Of a stretch of DNA of 64,000 nt, positions 60,827 through 64,000 are shown in pieces. The notes beneath the pieces were generated by a model. It had not been told where the DNA came from, did not search any database, and worked only from the letters and a program-made list of their open reading frames with translations. The translations under genes were made by a program, and so were the position numbers. The DNA is from Tritrichomonas musculus (lineage: Eukaryota > Parabasalia > Tritrichomonadida > Tritrichomonadidae): assembly GCA_039105265.1 (NCBI GenBank), contig JAPFFF010000016.1:1426001-1490000 (forward strand). Direction: 5' to 3'. Each line of letters opens with the position of its first letter. Positions within the stretch are counted from its first letter, which is position 1.

Positions 60827-62662
60827 ATGACTTATCAAAACGCTCAATTTAGAAACTTTGGAAATGATGAAGGTGACATATTAAACTTTTTCAATGATCA
60901 TTTAAGAAATTTGGTAGCAAAAAATGGAGGTGATAATACTTTTGCTATGTATTGTGAAGATTTCCATGATCATGATATTCCAATTGAAAAATTTTCCGAA
61001 AGAACTCGAATAAAACTAACTCACTCAAATCATACAATATCTCAAATAGAAAAAAGTTTTATTGAAATGACAGTTGAATTTGAAGTTGGATTATCAGAGC
61101 ATTTACCGAAATTAAATTATTTTACAGAAAAAGGATCATCTCCCAATGTCACTTATTCAAATCGAGATAGAGCACAAATAAATCAAATATTTGTTGGTTT
61201 TAAAGATGCTGTTGAAATTATTGATGAAGCTAGATTTTATGTTGATGGGAAATTGGTTCAAAATTATCATCAAACAGAAATGATTCGTGAATCTTATGCA
61301 TATAATTCAATTCGTTCAAAGGAATCAAAACAAAATTCACCTCATTCTCATACGTTATGGGAAAAAGTTTGTAATTTATCTCCTAATGTTTGTGGATGCT
61401 ACATTCCAATATCTGATTTATGTTGGGAAAATGACCATACGATAAAATGGGTTCCAATTCGATTAGAGTTAATCATTCCATTCACAGATCAGTTAGCTTT
61501 ACAAGCTTGGAGATTGTATCCAAATCAAATATTAGGTGAAATAGAAGAAGAAGTAAGATTTTCTTTGGATGGTTTAGTTTGGTGTCAAGTTCCTCCTCAA
61601 AAAGTTGGAGACCGTCAGAAAAAGAAATTGTATTATCAAATGATTGAATATCATTCTCCTGAAGTTCCAATAACAAATCGCTTTTTACAAATTGGTCAAT
61701 TAGGAAGGATTGTTTCATCTTTTGAAGTCAATATTGTTAAAAATAGCGTTGATGTCTCCAAAGTTTTTGCTGGAACATCATCAACACTTTGGAAATTAAA
61801 TAATTACAATGAGAGCAGTACGACGGCTGAATCAAATACAACAATGAATCAAGTTTTTTGTGGAGTTATGGAAAATCGTTTAATTGTTAATCCGAAATCA
61901 ATAAAAATCACAGTTGGACGATCAAATTTGTTTGGATTTGGAATAAAACCATCTGTTGTTGAAGGATTGATGTCAACTTTACAAGAACCATTAATAATTC
62001 CATCTCAAGAATTAACAAGAGTAATTTTTGATACAACTGTCGGAGATGATGAAATAAATTTAATTAAATCTCTGCCTTTGAAAAATGCAACAAATTTAAC
62101 ATTTATGTTTCCCAGATTTGCAAATGATATTACAGTATATAGAAATATAATGTATGCAAATGTTCGATTAATAATAGATAAGAAATTGTATCCTCAAGTT
62201 GAATTTGCTAATACTTGGAATGGAAGATTTGTTCAATATCAATTAATGGCAAATGAATTAGATGGAATTGAAGCAACTCCAGAATATTTAGAATCTATTT
62301 GTCAACCTTTGAATAACATAATAATTGAAAACTCTCAAATTAGAGGAGATATTAATTTCAAAAATAGTTATTATGATGATACAAATTTCGGAATTAATTT
62401 CCAATTAGAACGTGGAAATTCGGGTTATGTTTTCGATGGTATAGATACTGATAATCATGAAGCTTTAATAAAATTTCATGCTGATTCTATCTTTGATTGG
62501 GGTCATCAACTAGAAAATAGTTATCTTTTCCCTACCTACGATGTTAATGTAAGAAATTTATGTAAACCAGAAATGTGGATTTGTTCTGATACTTATTGGA
62601 CTTGGTCAATTCAAGATGGAGTTCAATATCATGATGAAGGAGTACCAAGTAGCTATAAATAA
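60827..62662 (+). CDS. Major capsid protein, paralog 2
   Basis: The frame is open from further upstream, but the start is set at the ATG at 60827. There MTYQNAQFRNFGNDEGDILN matches the N-terminus of paralog 1, giving 611 residues and a 31-base gap after the previous stop. Shared blocks run through the whole length (KIRLTHSxHTISQIEK, NAYNSIR-like and LALQAWRLYPNxILGE segments, GRFVQYQLMANELDG, NFQLERGNSGYVFDG). The N- and C-termini are the most alike and the middle has diverged, so the duplication is old relative to the element's own age. Double jelly-roll fold inferred. Confidence 0.72.
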   Translation: MTYQNAQFRNFGNDEGDILNFFNDHLRNLVAKNGGDNTFAMYCEDFHDHDIPIEKFSERTRIKLTHSNHTISQIEKSFIEMTVEFEVGLSEHLPKLNYFTEKGSSPNVTYSNRDRAQINQIFVGFKDAVEIIDEARFYVDGKLVQNYHQTEMIRESYAYNSIRSKESKQNSPHSHTLWEKVCNLSPNVCGCYIPISDLCWENDHTIKWVPIRLELIIPFTDQLALQAWRLYPNQILGEIEEEVRFSLDGLVWCQVPPQKVGDRQKKKLYYQMIEYHSPEVPITNRFLQIGQLGRIVSSFEVNIVKNSVDVSKVFAGTSSTLWKLNNYNESSTTAESNTTMNQVFCGVMENRLIVNPKSIKITVGRSNLFGFGIKPSVVEGLMSTLQEPLIIPSQELTRVIFDTTVGDDEINLIKSLPLKNATNLTFMFPRFANDITVYRNIMYANVRLIIDKKLYPQVEFANTWNGRFVQYQLMANELDGIEATPEYLESICQPLNNIIIENSQIRGDINFKNSYYDDTNFGINFQLERGNSGYVFDGIDTDNHEALIKFHADSIFDWGHQLENSYLFPTYDVNVRNLCKPEMWICSDTYWTWSIQDGVQYHDEGVPSSYK

Positions 62663-62686
62663 AGATTTTTATTTGAATAGAAAAAT

Positions 62687-63172
62687 ATGTCGACATTAAT
62701 TTCGTATAACATCGATCCAAATTTAAATATTCAACCATTAAAAATTCATAAAACTTATTACCCTGTTCAAGGTTGGAAACTATCAACAAAGGAACAGCAA
62801 GAACAAAATTTATCAGAATGTTTAACGGTTGACCACTTTTATTTGGAAAATGATAGATTTGCTTTTAAATATCCATCAGAGTTTCATACTCCAACTCAAG
62901 GTCAAGATCGATATATAATCTTTCAATATTGTTATTGTGTTGTTAATAAGCATACTGCATCAAATTATACTGTTCATGCAAGTTTTGTTCCTCGAAATAA
63001 TTATTGTGATAGTTTAGTTTATGTTGCAAATTTACAAGTTCCTGATGATAATAGAAAATATTTAATTGATTCGAATGTCAAACAAGGTTTTATGGTTTGG
63101 TTTAAAGATACAGAAACAAGAAAAATAATAGTTCCTGATTATTTCATTTTGTTCTTGAAAATAGAATATTGA
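62687..63172 (+). CDS. Minor capsid/penton candidate (161 aa)
   Basis: The ATG is at 62687, 24 bases after the second capsid gene. It is beta-rich with many aromatic residues (DRYIIFQYCYCVVNKHTASN, YTVHASFVPRNNYCDSLVYV, KIIVPDYFILFLKIEY) and has about the length of a single jelly-roll penton-type protein. Polintons and virophages often place a penton gene beside the major capsid gene. The call is by size, strand pattern and position only. Confidence 0.5.
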   Translation: MSTLISYNIDPNLNIQPLKIHKTYYPVQGWKLSTKEQQEQNLSECLTVDHFYLENDRFAFKYPSEFHTPTQGQDRYIIFQYCYCVVNKHTASNYTVHASFVPRNNYCDSLVYVANLQVPDDNRKYLIDSNVKQGFMVWFKDTETRKIIVPDYFILFLKIEY

Positions 63173-63207
63173 ATCAATTTTATTTTTGGTGCGAAAATAA
63201 AAATTTA

Positions 63208-64000
63208 ATGACAGGTGTTTGGACCGATACAGATTTCAAATTAATGACTGCAAGTGGTGGGACTGATGCGAGTTTATTTGTGTTGAAAGAAAATGGTGAG
63301 GCGTCAAATTTAACAATAAAATACCCAAAAGATGAGGAAGAGAAAAGGAAAGGAGATAGAACAGCAACAATCAAGTCAGATGAAATTGTTGAATATATCC
63401 TCGATAGTCTGAATACAAGAAAAACCAAATTTGTTTTGAAAGATGGTGGTACAGTTCAAAATTTAAAAATCAAATATAATGTAATAGAGGGATCAACTGG
63501 ATATAATAGTGAAATGACTTCTGATAAATTAGGGAGAGATCTTACTTCAGTTGTGAATAAAACGAAATATTTAAATTCAGCATTGGATGGAGCAACTGGA
63601 GAGTTTAAGTTAAATTCTTCGGACAATTCAATTCAAATATCAACAAATGCCCTTGTGAATTTTTTCAATCTCTGGTCAAAAATAAATTTATCTTACTCAT
63701 CAGAAGATGATCCAGATGATATCCAAGATTTAGGAAATCATGTAACTTTTTCAGAACCACTATATCTTTCCAAAGTTTTACGATTTCCAGTAACAATGCC
63801 GAATCCAAAAAAACCGATCGATGAAAAAAATTATATATTGGATCTTCAATTTCTCGCAAAAGCAATCTTTTGGAATATGAGAAGTGAAATTAATCAAAAT
63901 CAATATGCAATGGCAAAAATAGCAGCTCCAAAGACTTTTCGAGCTGCACCTCAATTATTAACAGAAGATCCACAAACAATCACAATTGAGTCCTATGAGA
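63208..64000 (+). CDS. Unrecognised element protein, running off the right edge
   Basis: The frame is open from the ATG at 63208 to the window end (at least 264 residues). It begins MTGVWTDTDFKLMTASGGTD and continues with strand-rich segments (TKFVLKDGGTVQNLKIKYNV, DKLGRDLTSVVNKTKYLNSA) and a helical part (LQFLAKAIFWNMRSEINQNQ). It lies 35 bases after the previous stop in the same direction. The repeated short Gly/Asp turns suggest a beta-rich virion protein, but no family was recognised. Confidence 0.65.
   Translation, partial: MTGVWTDTDFKLMTASGGTDASLFVLKENGEASNLTIKYPKDEEEKRKGDRTATIKSDEIVEYILDSLNTRKTKFVLKDGGTVQNLKIKYNVIEGSTGYNSEMTSDKLGRDLTSVVNKTKYLNSALDGATGEFKLNSSDNSIQISTNALVNFFNLWSKINLSYSSEDDPDDIQDLGNHVTFSEPLYLSKVLRFPVTMPNPKKPIDEKNYILDLQFLAKAIFWNMRSEINQNQYAMAKIAAPKTFRAAPQLLTEDPQTITIESYE

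Larger units (their letters stand above)
43855..64000. mobile_element. Left part of a Polinton/Maverick-like virus-like element
   Basis: A set of genes typical of Polinton-like elements lies in order: packaging ATPase (57312), two major capsid proteins (59005 and 60827), a minor capsid candidate (62687), a protein VI-like amphipathic protein (58654) and one giant protein (45168). Genes are tightly packed, unlike the host DNA to the left. The left end is placed at about 43855-43960: composition shifts there, and an AGTAG start would fit the AG-start terminal repeats of Polintons. The exact end is not proven. The right end, polymerase, integrase and protease lie outside the window if present. 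What is visible looks whole, so the element is probably young. Total size would exceed 20 kb. Confidence 0.8.

Overview
This window is very AT-rich eukaryotic DNA with long intron-free genes. It most likely comes from a trichomonad parabasalid: Tritrichomonas or a relative, with Trichomonas vaginalis as the alternative. The evidence is the gene families: BspA-like leucine-rich repeats (LTQISIPSSVTSIG units), DUF3447/ankyrin proteins in near-identical pairs, BTB-like plus F5/8C proteins, an expanded C19 ubiquitin hydrolase, a HECT ligase, many small DNA transposons and a large Polinton-like element. No RNA gene was recognised. The species call is inference.

Layout. 1-1.55 kb: the N-terminal part of a USP-like ubiquitin hydrolase on the minus strand, running off the left edge. 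1.6-6.0 kb: nested non-autonomous DNA transposons, including a foldback element with ~620-bp arms and a 9-bp target duplication, and a 1.4-kb element with an 8-bp target duplication. 6.8-20.2 kb: decayed DUF3447 and BspA pieces, then two copies of one segment (7.54-11.1 and 15.81-20.24 kb). Each copy carries a DUF3447/ankyrin ORF followed by a BspA-LRR array. Copy B also holds a 1.5-kb Tc1/mariner-like insertion, and copy A shows the empty site. Between the copies lies a 2.6-kb foldback element with one small transposon in each arm; the opposite arm supplies the empty site each time.

22-29.6 kb: the broken relic of a very large filamentous-haemagglutinin/CdiA-like beta-helix gene with long low-complexity tails. 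30.6-35.0 kb: a trichomonad N-terminal helical domain joined to a microbial-type poly(ADP-ribose) glycohydrolase domain, then a broken BTB-like/F5-8C gene carrying a minisatellite. 35.4-41.7 kb: a DEDD 3'-5' exonuclease and a HECT E3 ligase, both on the minus strand and the most ordinary genes here. 42-43.8 kb: one small ORF and a 104-bp TTAA-flanked element.

From about 43.9 kb to the right edge lies the left part of a Polinton/Maverick-like element. It encodes a secreted-type protein, a coiled-coil protein, a giant 3859-residue protein, an A32-like packaging ATPase, several small proteins (one amphipathic and protein VI-like), two paralogous major capsid proteins, a minor capsid candidate and an open frame leaving the window. 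The visible genes look whole. Polymerase, integrase and protease genes were not seen and would have to lie beyond the right edge.

As a whole, the window shows ubiquitin-system genes (USP, HECT) and surface-type LRR/ankyrin families set among dense DNA transposons. Several of those transposons can be defined to the base because duplicated sequence supplies the empty site.
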